Shown: positions 25,932 through 36,258, counted from the stretch's first letter. The stretch is 64,000 bases of DNA from Laspinema sp963821735 (GCA_963821735.1 CAWGFK010000002.1:1-64000); one strand, 5' to 3'. The notes: generated from the letters alone by a model not told the origin. Made by a program: numbers and translations.

Positions 25932-26582
25932 ATGACCATACAAATGCGAGTTTATGTGCCGCCGCATCCGTTGATCAAGCATTGGCTTGGGGTGGCGCGG
26001 GATGCCGGAACCCCACCTGCTCTGTTTCGGAGTGCCATCACCGAATTAGGACGCTGGCTAACTTATGAAGCCTGTCGCGATTGGTTGCCGGTGGTAGAAA
26101 CCACCATCGAAACCCCCCTGGCTCCTTGTCCCGCCACCTTTGTCAATCCGGAAGTGCCGGTGGTGGTGGTGCCGATCCTGCGGGCGGGATTAGCCCTAAT
26201 GGAAGGGGTGCAACCCGTGATCCCCTTGGCAGCGGTGTATCATTTGGGGATGGTCCGGGATGAAGAAACCCTGGAAGCGCGATGTTATTTGAACAAACTC
26301 CCGGATCAAATTGACCCCCAAACCCGAGTGCTAATTTGCGAACCGATGTTAGCTACCGGGGGGACCATCATGGCAACAATGGCGATGCTCACCGAGCGCG
26401 GTGTGGATCCGGGGCTGATTCGGATTTTGTCCGTGGTGGTGGCATCCCCAGCCTTGCAAAAATTGAGTCAAGCCTATCCGAGTTTGAACATCTATACCGC
26501 TTGCATTGATGAAAGTCTCAATGAGAACGGTTATATTGTGCCAGGATTGGGAGATGCAGGCGATCGCGCCTTTGCAACTTGA
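25932..26582 (+). CDS. upp: Uracil phosphoribosyltransferase
   Basis: 216 residues. It converts uracil and PRPP to UMP for pyrimidine salvage. The family features are present: PHPLIKHWLGVARD at the N-terminus, VPILRAGLALMEG, the PRPP-binding loop VLICEPMLATGGTIMA and the uracil-binding C-terminal stretch DESLNENGYIVPGLGDAGDRAFAT. The length is typical. Confidence 0.95.
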   Translation: MTIQMRVYVPPHPLIKHWLGVARDAGTPPALFRSAITELGRWLTYEACRDWLPVVETTIETPLAPCPATFVNPEVPVVVVPILRAGLALMEGVQPVIPLAAVYHLGMVRDEETLEARCYLNKLPDQIDPQTRVLICEPMLATGGTIMATMAMLTERGVDPGLIRILSVVVASPALQKLSQAYPSLNIYTACIDESLNENGYIVPGLGDAGDRAFAT

Positions 26583-26800
26583 GTCAATTCGACACACTAG
26601 CAACGCCTTTACGGAGCCTTGACAAGCTGCCGGTGTGTCGCCCTGGCGAGGTTTTCGCTCCTTGCTAAAGAATCAACAGACTACCCGCCCCAATGTGTTA
26701 TTATATCCAGCATTAGAGGGGTTCCGGGACCCGAGATTCCCAGGGAAGAAATTAATAAGCCACAAGTGAAAGCAGCAGCAACTCCAGACAGGGTAAGGCA

Positions 26801-27133
26801 ATGAGTAATCGAGATAATTTTGCAGGCGGATTTTTACTGGGAACGATTTTAGGTGGCATCGTCGGTGGAGCGATCGGGGCGATCGTGGGTGCAAAACTGG
26901 CAGAAGAGAGTAAGCCACCGGAAAACGGGACCCGTCCCGAACCTAGACCCCGAAAGCTGAAAAAACGGCAGTTTGCTGAACAAGCAGGCATGGAAACCGC
27001 ACGGCGTTCTTTGGAAAACAAAATCGCTCAACTTAATGAGGCGATCGATGATGTGCGCCAACAACTGAGCCATGTTAACGGAACTGCTGTAGAGGAAACC
27101 GAGAGCGTTTCCGCCGTGGTGGAAGAATCCTAA
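26801..27133 (+). CDS. YtxH-like small membrane-anchored protein
   Basis: 110 residues. One N-terminal hydrophobic, glycine-rich helix at about residues 8-35 (GGFLLGTILGGIVGGAIGAIVGAKLA) is followed by a charged region and an amphipathic helix (ENKIAQLNEAIDDVRQQLSHV). This is the layout of YtxH or gas-vesicle-protein-like stress proteins. In NCBI-style annotation such proteins are hypothetical or YtxH-domain. No neighbour clarifies its role. Confidence 0.6.
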   Translation: MSNRDNFAGGFLLGTILGGIVGGAIGAIVGAKLAEESKPPENGTRPEPRPRKLKKRQFAEQAGMETARRSLENKIAQLNEAIDDVRQQLSHVNGTAVEETESVSAVVEES

Positions 27134-27182
27134 CCCCATCCAGATGTTGCCACAACTCAGAATGCCAGTGACAGGAGCAATG

Positions 27183-27249
27183 AGAAACCGGGTTTGTTGA
27201 ACAAATTTCTGGTCATTGCTGAGAAATCTAGGCAAAAACCCGGTTTCTG
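27183..27249. repeat. Dispersed palindromic repeat, GAAACC(G/C)GGTTTC family
   Basis: GAGAAACCGGGTTT at the left and AAACCCGGTTTCTGG at the right form inverted ends around about 40 bp. No coding potential. Confidence 0.7.
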
Positions 27250-27394
27250 GTCCCCTACCGCGAAATTTTTGTAGCGATCGCCCGGTTCGTTGGCGATTCG
27301 GAAACCCGACTGCCTAAAGATTCGGCGATCGACTACACTAAAAACAAAGCTCAATAGAGCTTAGAATTCAGATAGTTCAAGCCAATCAACCATA

Positions 27395-27679
27395 ATGAAT
27401 CCACTAGACTTAATTTTCAGCACCCTAGCTGCATTTTTTCAAATTTATTTCGTCCTGTTGATCATTCGGATTCTCTTAAGCTGGTTTCCCAATGTCAACT
27501 GGTACGATCCACCGTTTTCCATTGTCAGTCAGCTAACCGATCCTTACCTGAATATTTTCCGTTCTTTTATTCCGCCCTTAGGGGGAATCGACTTATCCCC
27601 CATCTTGGCAATTTTTCTGTTGCAATTCGTTTCTCAGTTCTTCGGTAGCTTATCAGCAAGTCCAGCCCTCGGGTTTTAA
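27395..27679 (+). CDS. YggT family (Ycf19-like) membrane protein
   Basis: 94 residues with two hydrophobic segments: about 8-28 (STLAAFFQIYFVLLIIRILLSW) and 64-85 (IDLSPILAIFLLQFVSQFFG). The loop between them, SWFPNVNWYDPPFSIVSQLTDPYLNIFRSFIPPLGGIDLSP, is the YggT signature. Cyanobacterial and plastid members (Ycf19/CCB3-like) are linked to thylakoid nucleoid distribution or cytochrome b6 maturation; which applies here is unknown. A shared terminator follows. Confidence 0.88.
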   Translation: MNPLDLIFSTLAAFFQIYFVLLIIRILLSWFPNVNWYDPPFSIVSQLTDPYLNIFRSFIPPLGGIDLSPILAIFLLQFVSQFFGSLSASPALGF

Positions 27680-27737
27680 TGCCCCCGATGGACCCTTGTG
27701 CTTTGGAACTCCCCATTCCCCGGTTACTCCGGATCAT

Positions 27738-27768
27738 AAAAGCGGCGAGATCAGACTCGCCGCTTTTT
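27738..27768. terminator. Bidirectional terminator between convergent genes
   Basis: AAAAGCGGCGAG-ATCAGA-CTCGCCGCTTTTT has A- and T-runs on both flanks. It serves yggT on the plus strand and the convergent secreted-protein gene on the minus strand. Confidence 0.85.
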
Positions 27769-27803
27769 GTTGATGGATGGGTAGGAGTAGCAAGAGATTC
27801 AGC

Positions 27804-28295
27804 TTAATCCAAACTGGTCTCATAGAGTAACGGTTTGACACGCCCGCTAAATCCCCGCGCCTTGAATTTTTCTAATTTTAGCGGTGTGGGGAGATTGGCT
27901 GGAACGGAGATTCTGAACTCAAAATCGCTATTTCCGGGAGGGACAGACTGAATATTGCCCAGGCGGGTGCGATTGGGCATGATGTTATTGTTATTGGCAT
28001 CATAAATCACGCCAAATACATCAGCATCATAAACGGGTTTACCGGAGGTATTTTTAGCGGTTCCGCTAATGATAAAGCAGTTGGCTGCACTCATATCACC
28101 ACTGGCGACGATGCCCTCAGAGAGTTCTTCACCACAGTCTTTGTAGGCGATATTGGAAATTTGGATATCGGTCAGGGCTAAAGCGGGAGGACTAAACCAG
28201 AATAAGCCGATCGCAATTACCATCGGAAGAATTATCCTCTTTAATGCGAAGAAGCGCCCGGTTTTAGCAAGGGCAATTTGCAGAGATTTAATCAT
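27804..28295 (-). CDS. Secreted protein with FxLYD-like domain
   Basis: 163 residues from the ATG at 28295, chosen because GAGGTG lies 8 bp upstream; the frame is open to 28334. A signal peptide or anchor (IILPMVIAIGLFWFSPPALAL) ends near residue 31. The mature part has SNIAYKDCGEELSEG, NCFIISGTAKNTSGKPVYDADVFGVIYDANNN and a beta-rich end (SVPPGNSDFEFRISVPANLPTPLKLEKFKARGF). This resembles small FxLYD-type beta-sandwich domains, which are of unknown role. Two Cys (in KDCGE and ANCFI) could form a disulfide. Confidence 0.65.
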   Translation of the reverse strand: MIKSLQIALAKTGRFFALKRIILPMVIAIGLFWFSPPALALTDIQISNIAYKDCGEELSEGIVASGDMSAANCFIISGTAKNTSGKPVYDADVFGVIYDANNNNIMPNRTRLGNIQSVPPGNSDFEFRISVPANLPTPLKLEKFKARGFSGRVKPLLYETSLD

Positions 28296-28459
28296 CAGAA
28301 CACCTCGGAATAGGGGATGGTTGGAATTAAACAAAATTAAAGATAGGCGGGATTTTCAAAACCAAAGCTAAAACCTAGCTTACCGCGAAGCAGGGTCCGG
28401 GAAAAAGCCCTCTGTTGACCACCTTAACCCTGGGGTTTGAGGGGGTTAAGGAAGAGGGG

Positions 28460-29326
28460 TTATCCCCGCAAATGCTGACGGAGTGCTTGGCCCATGATAT
28501 CAACGGGGACCGGGCGATCGAGCCAAATTTGCAAGGCGGCAGCCCCTTGTTGGACTAACATTTCTGACCCATCGATCGCCAACAAACCCACAGCCTGCGC
28601 CTGTCGCAAAAATTCCGTGGGACTGGGGGTGTAGATTAGATCATAGGCGATCGCTGCTTTAGGGAGGATAGCCAAGAGTTCTGGGGTCACCGGCGAGCGC
28701 CCCACATCCGGAGACATTCCCACCGGGGTGGCATTCACCAGTAATCCCGCCTGGGGTAGCAATTGTGGCAGTTCTGACCCGTCATGGACCGAGAGATTGA
28801 CCCGCCAAGGGGAATCCTGCCAACTGGTTTGAAATGCCTGTAATTTGTCCATATTCCGGCCTACGACACAGATTTTGGCACAGCCTAACTGGGCTAAACC
28901 GGCGACTACTGCCCGCGCTGCACCCCCGCACCCTAAAATAACGGCGAGGGTTTGATTCCAGGGGCGATCGCAACGCTGCAACGGGGCGAGAAATCCTTCT
29001 ACATCGGTATTTGTGCCTGCCCACCCGGTGGGAGTCCGCCAGACGGTATTCACCGCCCCCACCGCCTGAGCAACGGGAGAAATCTCCGATAACAGAGGAA
29101 TAATGGCTTGTTTGTGAGGGATGGTAATGCTAAATCCGCGCACCCCGACGGCAGCAAAACCGGCAAGGGCGGTGGGTAAATCCGACGGTGCGACGGGCCA
29201 AGGGAGATAGACAAAATCTACTCCCATTTCAGCGATCGCCGCATTGTGCATCACCGGAGAAAGGGAATGCTTCACCGGATAGCCGATGACCCCGAGTAAT
29301 TGAGTTGTTCCTGTAATGGTTGGCAT
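28460..29326 (-). CDS. aroE: Shikimate dehydrogenase
   Basis: 288 residues. It reduces 3-dehydroshikimate to shikimate with NADPH in aromatic amino acid synthesis. The substrate-binding motif GVIGYPVKHSLSPVMHNAA is at the N-terminus and SITIPHKQAI carries the catalytic Lys. The cofactor domain has VILGCGGAARAVVAGLAQLG, then NATPVGM and the C-terminal MLVQQGAAALQIW. The start MPTITGTTQLLGVIGYP fits the family. Confidence 0.95.
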   Translation of the reverse strand: MPTITGTTQLLGVIGYPVKHSLSPVMHNAAIAEMGVDFVYLPWPVAPSDLPTALAGFAAVGVRGFSITIPHKQAIIPLLSEISPVAQAVGAVNTVWRTPTGWAGTNTDVEGFLAPLQRCDRPWNQTLAVILGCGGAARAVVAGLAQLGCAKICVVGRNMDKLQAFQTSWQDSPWRVNLSVHDGSELPQLLPQAGLLVNATPVGMSPDVGRSPVTPELLAILPKAAIAYDLIYTPSPTEFLRQAQAVGLLAIDGSEMLVQQGAAALQIWLDRPVPVDIMGQALRQHLRG

Positions 29327-29642
29327 GGGCTAAAAAAGCGGATTCCTGACACCTGTTCGTGAATACGGGTAGAGTAGAGTTCTAACTCCTGTCCCGCCCC
29401 TTGATTTTATGTCACAATTTTGAATGAGAAGGGTCAATCTGTGCGTTTGGGTCAGGGTTCTCAAGGGCTGGTGATTTGTAAAACACTCAACATCAGGGAA
29501 TTCTCCCGAAACATTAGGGTTGTTCAGGGTAATCGGTGATTTGTAGATAGACAACCCGCTGCTGTCATACCCACTTCCAGCCGGTGGTATTGAGGGTTGA
29601 GGTTGGCGGCGCTATTTTGCTGTAATGGACTAGAATTTTACC
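29327..29642. other. Spacer aroE - BLUF cyclase
   Basis: 316 bp between divergent genes with no convincing ORF. It must hold both promoters. No clear -10/-35 pair could be assigned. Confidence 0.45.
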
Positions 29643-30743
29643 ATGAAAAGACTCACCTATATTAGTAAATTTTCCCGCCCGCTTTCTCATGACGAGATTG
29701 AGGCGATCGGTCGCATATCCAGTCAAAAAAATCAACAAGCAAATGTGACGGGAGTATTGCTCTGTCTGGACGGGATATTTTTTCAAATCCTAGAAGGCGA
29801 AGCGGAGAAAATTGACCGAATTTATGACCGAATTCTGGCGGATGAGCGTCATACGGATATTCTTTGCTTAAAATCTGAACTGGAAGTCCAGGAGCGAATG
29901 TTTCCTGATTGGTCCATGCAAACGATTAATTTGGATGAAAATACTGATTTGTTAATTCGACCGATTAAGGTGTTATTACAAACCCTCACCGAATCCCATC
30001 GCGTCTTGGAAAAATATACCCAACCCAGTATTTTTAAAATTATTAGTCAAGGCACTAATCCCCTGACGATTCGGCCTAAAGCGGTAGAAAAAATTGTATT
30101 TTTTAGTGATATTGTCTCGTTTTCTACCTTTGCGGAGAAACTGCCGGTGGAAGAGGTGGTCTCCGTGGTGAATAGTTATTTTTCAATTTGTACAGCAATC
30201 ATTACCAGGCAAGGGGGAGAGGTGACTAAGTTTATTGGGGATTGTGTGATGGCTTATTTTGATGGGGACTGCGCCGATGAAGCTATCCAAGCAAGTTTAG
30301 ATATTTTGATGGAACTGGAAATTTTACGAAATGCGGCTCCGGAAGGGAGTCCGTTGCGGGTGCTCTACAGTGGAATTGGTTTAGCCAAAGGGAAAGTGAT
30401 TGAGGGGAATATTGGTTCCGAGGTGAAGAGGGATTATACGATATTAGGGGATGCGGTGAATGTAGCGGCTCGCTTGGAAGCGTTAACGCGGAAGCTCTCC
30501 CAAGCTCTGGTTTTTTCAAGTGAAGTTAAAAATAGTGCCACGAAAACTTGGAATTTTATCTGGTTAGCAGATTCAGCCTTGAAGGGGAAATCGGAATCGA
30601 TTGATATTTATTCGATTGATAATGAAATGACGCGCAAATCTAGCGGGGGATTGGAAATTGCTCGGAATATTGGGCATTATTTGGAACGAGTGGGCGATCG
30701 CCAACCTAGCCAGATTTTTGGGGTGAAAAGTTTGCCGTTATAA
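29643..30743 (+). CDS. BLUF-domain photoactivated adenylate cyclase (OaPAC-like)
   Basis: 366 residues, the same length as the blue-light-activated adenylate cyclase OaPAC of Oscillatoria acuminata, whose sequence it resembles closely from memory. Residues 1-95 are a BLUF flavin domain with Tyr6, Gln48, Trp90 and Met92 in place (TYISKF, IFFQILEGEA, FPDWSMQTI). A long helix (about 105-130) and a short linker follow. Residues about 148-330 are a class III cyclase: metal Asp156 (FFSDIVSFS), Lys196 and Asp200 (KFIGD), and then KRDYTILGDAVNVAARLEA, whose Thr266, Asn273 and Arg277 complete the site. The Lys/Thr pair specifies adenine, so the product is cAMP. It acts as a soluble blue-light sensor. 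Flanking genes do not form an operon with it. Confidence 0.93.
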   Translation: MKRLTYISKFSRPLSHDEIEAIGRISSQKNQQANVTGVLLCLDGIFFQILEGEAEKIDRIYDRILADERHTDILCLKSELEVQERMFPDWSMQTINLDENTDLLIRPIKVLLQTLTESHRVLEKYTQPSIFKIISQGTNPLTIRPKAVEKIVFFSDIVSFSTFAEKLPVEEVVSVVNSYFSICTAIITRQGGEVTKFIGDCVMAYFDGDCADEAIQASLDILMELEILRNAAPEGSPLRVLYSGIGLAKGKVIEGNIGSEVKRDYTILGDAVNVAARLEALTRKLSQALVFSSEVKNSATKTWNFIWLADSALKGKSESIDIYSIDNEMTRKSSGGLEIARNIGHYLERVGDRQPSQIFGVKSLPL

Positions 30744-31712
30744 GCCAGTTCGTGGATGGGGTGCATCTTGACTCAACCTGACTCGGCGATCGGTTCGGGG
30801 AACATCGGCATATTGAAACAGGTAGATGTTACAGGAGTTAGGTTCCCAGGATCAGGGAACACCAGTATCCGGTGACGGGAATTTTTTCGGGGCGATCGGC
30901 ACGTATAAACATTCCCAACTATAAAATTTTGATAAACCTATTCCCGATTTTTCTAAAAACTTTATAATAGCTTTAAATGAATCTGGAAACCCGCTTTTCA
31001 ACGGGACTCACATCCCTCGGTGACCTAAATTTTTCATGATCCTGAGCGGACTCTATATCTCCTCAAAACCGGGTAATTTTTCACGCCATTTACCGATTGA
31101 CATTTCTCAAAATTCATGTTAGCTTCAACCGAGACTTGGGTATAAACGGGGTTTCCTGCCCGACTGTTCAACCTTCTTCGTCATCCCGGAAATAACGGTG
31201 TAAAGCAAGTGTACCAACCAAAAACCTCGAATTATCTACTCAAAATACCAGCTTTTAAAGCCCTTGCTAGATGGAGGGGGCTGAGTGTTTCATGGAAATT
31301 CCAACTTTTCCCCAAAGTCATCCCAAAGATAGAGTGACTGACTCAGAACATAGAGCAAACTAATAAGCAAAGAATACCCCAAGAAAACTTCAACCTATAC
31401 AGGATTGGGTTACAGGAACAGATTTTTGAAAATATATCCTGTTTACTTGGGCTTCCGAGTCTGTATGACATCAATAGAACAAGAAACCGGGTTTTCACTC
31501 GATTTTGTTGCCAAATCAGTCGGTAACATTTTCTAAAAAACCGGGTTGGTAACTGCGACTGTCCCGCTACCCTCGGGGCAACCCTCCCTCTAAGTTATAC
31601 CTGTGGGATTCGATCTGAATCCCCTTGCATTTCACCGTTGTCGTTGAACAGTTTAGCAAAAAGCATCTCTTCTATTCACTGACTTTGATTATTTTACCCG
31701 AGGTATTACACC
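30744..31712. other. Gene-free spacer
   Basis: 969 bp without a credible ORF. It holds one copy of the GAAACC(G/C)GGTTTC repeat at 31482-31549 and the promoter region of the SGNH hydrolase gene. Confidence 0.5.
31482..31549. repeat. Dispersed palindromic repeat, GAAACC(G/C)GGTTTC family
   Basis: AGAAACCGGGTTTTC at the left end and AAAAAACCGGGTTGG at the right end, about 68 bp in total. Here the two cores are in the same orientation, unlike the inverted copies at 4.8 and 27.2 kb. Confidence 0.6.
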
Positions 31713-32618
31713 ATGAAAAATTTGAGTTTAACCTTGACATCTGCGGGTTTCGCGACCCTGTTGCTTTTGGGTGCAGCCTCCTCCCCGGTACAAGCCTTTT
31801 CTTTAACCCAATCCAATCCCCTTAAAATTATGCCATTAGGGGATTCTAACACCCGAGGCAAAGGGGATGACCTTGCGGGGTATAGAGATAACCTCTGGAT
31901 GCTGCTGAATGACAGTGGATTCAATGTTGATTTTGTAGGGAGTGCCACCACAAATCGCCCCAAAAGTTGGAATCAACCTTATGCATTCGATCGCAATCAT
32001 CAGGGTCATGGTGGATATGCCATTAGTGGTGATACCTTTCCCGGGGCCAGTGATTTGATGTCTAATATCGATAACTGGCTCAATGCCGCGACTCCCGATG
32101 TTATCCTGTTGATGGCAGGAACCAACGACTTTATCTTTCAGAATACAACAACTGCCCAGGAAACCATTGATGAACTGGGCACATTAATTGATAAAATCTT
32201 TGCTTGGTCTTCCGATGTTCATTTATTGATTAGCTCGATCGCCCCGTTAGCCCCCAATGAAGGATTAGCACAAGAGGCCGCTTTATACAATGATATGATG
32301 CCCGGTCTGTTAGGCAGCGATCGCTATCAACAGAAGAACCTCTCCTTTGTCGATACCCGCAATTTGTTTACCCTAGATGATCTCTATGATGGGATTCACT
32401 TTACACCCCAAGGTTACTCCACTTTAGCCAATGCATGGTTTGATGGGATTGTTGCCGCTTCTGATCTAGGTCAACCTCCTACAGATCCGATCGCCGTTGA
32501 ACCTCCCGGATCAGACGACTCAGTTTCTATCCCAGAACCGACTTCTGTATTAGGAGTCTTAGCATTCGGTTTAGTCGGCGCAGGATCGTTACGCAAACGC
32601 CGTCATGTTGCGCTCTAA
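31713..32618 (+). CDS. SGNH/GDSL hydrolase with PEP-CTERM sorting signal
   Basis: 301 residues. A signal peptide (SLTLTSAGFATLLLLGAASSPVQA, cleavage near residue 28) leads to an SGNH esterase fold. Block I is IMPLGDSNT (nucleophile Ser45), block II is near GHGGYAISG, block III is MAGTNDF (Asn138) and block V is YDGIHFTPQG (Asp226, His229). The C-terminus has a proline-rich linker and then the PEP-CTERM signal IPEPTSVLGVLAFGLVGAGS followed by RKRR. This implies processing by an exosortase and placement at the cell surface or in exopolysaccharide. The likely activity is removal of acetyl or other esters from polysaccharide, but the substrate is unknown. Confidence 0.88.
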   Translation: MKNLSLTLTSAGFATLLLLGAASSPVQAFSLTQSNPLKIMPLGDSNTRGKGDDLAGYRDNLWMLLNDSGFNVDFVGSATTNRPKSWNQPYAFDRNHQGHGGYAISGDTFPGASDLMSNIDNWLNAATPDVILLMAGTNDFIFQNTTTAQETIDELGTLIDKIFAWSSDVHLLISSIAPLAPNEGLAQEAALYNDMMPGLLGSDRYQQKNLSFVDTRNLFTLDDLYDGIHFTPQGYSTLANAWFDGIVAASDLGQPPTDPIAVEPPGSDDSVSIPEPTSVLGVLAFGLVGAGSLRKRRHVAL

Positions 32619-32632
32619 CTGTAGGGTTGATT

Positions 32633-32742
32633 GGGAGCATCTCAAGAAGGCTCATAGACCTAACCCCCCAGCCCCCTTCCCTACGAGGGAAGGGGGAGTA
32701 AGACTTGTAAATTCCCCTTTTAGGCCAAATTGAGATGCTCCC
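32633..32742. mobile_element. MITE-like element with 13-bp TIRs and 8-bp target duplication
   Basis: A 110-bp non-coding element. Its ends are GGGAGCATCTCAA (32633-32645) and the exact reverse complement TTGAGATGCTCCC (32730-32742). The flanks on both sides are GGTTGATT (32625-32632 and 32743-32750), an 8-bp direct repeat as left by a transposase. An internal 11-bp hairpin (CCCCCTTCCCT, ACG, AGGGAAGGGGG; about 32672-32696) is present. A partial copy of the same end lies at about 5594. Confidence 0.75.
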
Positions 32743-32831
32743 GGTTGATTCGCGAATCAACCTCTTACATTGAGGGGAATAAATATTTAATTTCATGGGT
32801 GTTTGAGAGAAGTTTGCCCGAAGTTTAATCA

Positions 32832-32873
32832 AGCAGCTTTTGCCAAATCAAGGCAAAAGCTGCTCTTTTTTTT
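32832..32873 (+). terminator. Rho-independent terminator downstream of SGNH gene
   Basis: AGCAGCTTTTGCC-AAATCAA-GGCAAAAGCTGCT is followed by C and T8. It is 214 bp past the stop because the MITE-like element was inserted between them. Confidence 0.8.
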
Positions 32874-32975
32874 GCGATTTAAACTATTAGCAGGGCGACT
32901 GGTGATAAAACCCTGGAGGATGCGTCGGCAATCTGCCTCAACACCCTTTCCAGGATTAATGATCCTGCGATCGCT

Positions 32976-35900
32976 CTATCGCTGTTCGGTTTCTTGCAGA
33001 TAAATCACCGGATCTTGGAACTGCGACTCATCATAGATAAAGATAGTGCCAGTCCCATCCTCACGTCCGATCAGAATGTCGCTAAATCCATCGACTAAGC
33101 GATCGATTTCTTCGAGGGTAAAATCCAGATCGTCCGTTGTTGTCGTCGATCCCACGCGAATATCTTGGTCTAAATCAAAGGGACGCCATTGGAATTGACC
33201 ATTGCTGGCGATCGTGCTCCCATCGGCAATATTCGTTTCATTGCCGGTAAAGATAATATTGCCGCCAGTCAGTCCCCCTGTGGCATCTACACTCGTCACG
33301 AGAATACTATCCGAGGTGAGTTCGACTTTACCGCCATCGCCATCGGCAGAACTAGAATTTAACGTGGGTTCCGAACCATTGCTGGTATCGATGCTACCAT
33401 CGCGATTGGTACTCATGGTAATATTACCGCCAATTCCGGCACCATTGGTACTGGAATCAATGCTAGTGGTTTGGATGTTACCACTGGCGGTACTCACACT
33501 GACGTTACCGCCACTGCCAGACTCGGAACTGGAATCAACGATCGCGCTACTCAAGTCAATACCGCCGAAATCCTGTTGTATTTCCACTGCGATCGCGCCA
33601 CCATTTCCCGAACTCGTGGAACTTGAAGTCAGATTACCACTGCTGATACTCCCATCCACCGTCGTTAGGGAGATATCTCCGCCACTTCCGGCACTTCCCC
33701 CGGATTCCAACGTTCCTGCCGTAGTATCGATCGCACCTTCTTCACCATTCACAGTCAGGGAGATATCACCACCGACACCACTAGAATCATTGGAGTAACT
33801 ATTCAGATCGCTGGTACTAATTCCGCCTTGGTTCGTACTCAAGTTAATATTGCCGCCATCCCCACCTTCAGAGGTAGAATTATAAACGCCATTGGTAATA
33901 TCGATCGCGCCATTGCGTTCCTCACTGGCAGCAATATCTAAAGTAATATTACCCCCAACACCATCGCCTCCAGAACTTGTCGTTACATCAGCCGTACTAA
34001 TATTACCACCTGCGGTACTCATCTGGATACTGCCGCCATCGCCTTGCGCTGACGAAGAGGCGATCGCGCCGCCAGTCGTCGAAATACTCCCAGGAATGTC
34101 GGTAATTTTCAGCGTGATCTCGCCACCAGTCCCCTCATCGTTGGTACTGGAATCGATATTCCCTGCTTGAATATCTCCCCCTTCCGTTGTCAGTTCGATT
34201 GTCCCGCCATTGCCTAATTCTGAGGTAGAATTCAAAGTGCCAGTCGTAGAATCAATACTGCCGCCACCGCCAGCAATCAATTCGAGTTTACCGCCATTTC
34301 CCGAACCTGTAGAACTAGAATTGAGCGTCCCGACATTCATATTGCCATCGGTAGTCGTCAGTTCGATCGGTCCTCCGGAGGCAATTGTAGAACCCGAGGT
34401 TAAAGTGCCATTTGTGGTATCGATCGACCCTTCCACATCATCCACCTTCAACTCGATATTGCCGCCAACATTGCCTTCACTTTCAGAAAAAGACTGAATA
34501 TCTGCCGTACTAATATTCCCTTGTTGCGTAGTTAATTCTACATTCGCACCATCGCCATCTGCGGAAGTCGAATCCAACGTCCCCACAGTGGTATTAATCG
34601 AACCGCTTCCGGCATTTGCCGTTAACTCAATCTTACCGCCGACACCGCCATTAGAATAAGAATAGAGATTGCTGGTGCTGATATTCCCTTCGTTGGTTGC
34701 CAAGGTAATCTCGCCACCGTCTCCCCCTTCAGATGTAGAATTTAACGTGCCGTTGGTGGTGTCAATCGACCCCAAACCACCCGAAATATTCAGTTTAATC
34801 TCGCCGCCGTTTTCATCGCCATTGGAGAAACTATTCACATCGGCAGTATCGATATTGCCTTCAGCAGTGGTTAGCGCAATTTCGCCGCCTTCCCCTTCTG
34901 CCGAACTCGCATCTAAAGTACCGCTACTGGTATCGATCGCGCCGGTTCCTTCCGAATTGGCACTAATATTAAAATCGATATTTCCAGCAGTTCCTTCACC
35001 ATTAACGCTGCTATCCACATCCAGGGTACTAATATTTCCCCCAGCAGTATTAAAGGTAATATTGCCACCATCGCCAGATTCCGAAGTCGAGGCAACTCGC
35101 ACCCCACTACTGCTAATATTAATCGCACCCAATCCGGAAGACACTTCTAACTGGATTGCACCCCCGGTCCCCGAACCTGTGGAACTGGCATTCAATCCGC
35201 CATTAATTTTAATATCCGCATCACCGGAAGTTAGGGTAATATTGCCGCCATCTTCCGCAGCGGAGGTATCGATATGTCCAACTAAAATACTATCGCCACT
35301 AATGTTCACATTCCGTCCTTCGGCGCGGATGACATCGGCAGAATCGTTCATGATAAACCCACCGGAACTATCATTATCCGCATCAGCACGAAAGGTAATC
35401 TCTCCGCTACCCGGTGCAAACAATAACTCATCATCCGGCAAATCATTCACGGTAATATTGTTGGTTGCTTCCAGGATAATATTCGTATCTCCCGACATTC
35501 CCTCCAATTCCGATTCATAAATTTGGAACGTGCCTCCGGTTGGCGGTTCCCCTGCACTGACTTCCGCAGTTGCTGCATCCGGATCGGTGCCGAGGGCGAA
35601 TTCTAAACTGCCATCATCATCACCATCATCGGGACTCCCATCGCCGATAATTGCAATATTTTTCGGGTCTAATAATAAAGTACCAAACTCCCCATTAGCA
35701 GCAGAAGTATTGACGTAACCTTCAAAAATTAAACTATCTTTGCCGGAAACTTCTACAAATCCACCATTGCCGGATTCACTGCCGCCTCGGGCGGTAATAT
35801 CTCCATAAAATGAGGTTAAATTATCGGCCCATACGATAGCACGTCCACTGTTACCGGATTGAATTGCATCTACATTAATGAGGGAATTGGGACTGACAAA

Positions 35901-36258
35901 GGTTTGTTCGCTAGTCGGTAATCTGTCGCCGCCTTTGAACTCGCCACCTACGAAAACTTGACCGCCGCCAAACATCCCAGAAGCGTCAATATTGGCATCA
36001 ACAACCCCGACACGATCGCCTAAGATTGTCACATTTCCGCCGATATTGTCGCTTGCTGCATCAATCGTTCCCGATGCGATCGCTGTCCCCGTAGCGCTGG
36101 GAAGATTGATGCCGGATCCGGTCAATTTCACGCTACCATCGGGATTTACCACCACGTTCGTGGCATTTCCTACTTCACCGCCACCTGCCAATAATTCCGG
36201 TACGGATAGGGGCGAAATTCTTTGGTTTGCCGGTAGAGTAGATTGGAATTGCCCAAAA
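32976..36258 (-). pseudogene. Haemagglutinin-like repetitive exoprotein, C-terminal part (frame-broken)
   Basis: The continuous frame runs from about 36258 (QFQSTLPANQRISPLSVPELLAGGGEVGNATNV) to the stop at 32976; an internal ATG at 36191 is probably not a real start. It encodes about 1090 residues with the parallel beta-helix repeats of filamentous-haemagglutinin-type exoproteins. From roughly residue 330 to 980 there are about a dozen units of around 58 residues with the pattern GGxIxLTTxxGNIxTxxxxSxSxxxGxGG, then a SIDTTxGTLxSxS motif. Very low sequence complexity (Gly, Ser, Thr) and no catalytic domain indicate an adhesin. It belongs to the same gene as the piece at 36337-36987. The two frame changes between them are near CCC/AAAA at 36252-36258 and the C5 run at 36351-36355. 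Confidence 0.75.

Noticed and set aside
33202..35520. Long plus-strand ORFs over the exoprotein gene
   Set aside because: They are antisense shadows of Gly/Ser/Thr repeats, rich in Leu, Pro and Ser; no independent signals of coding.
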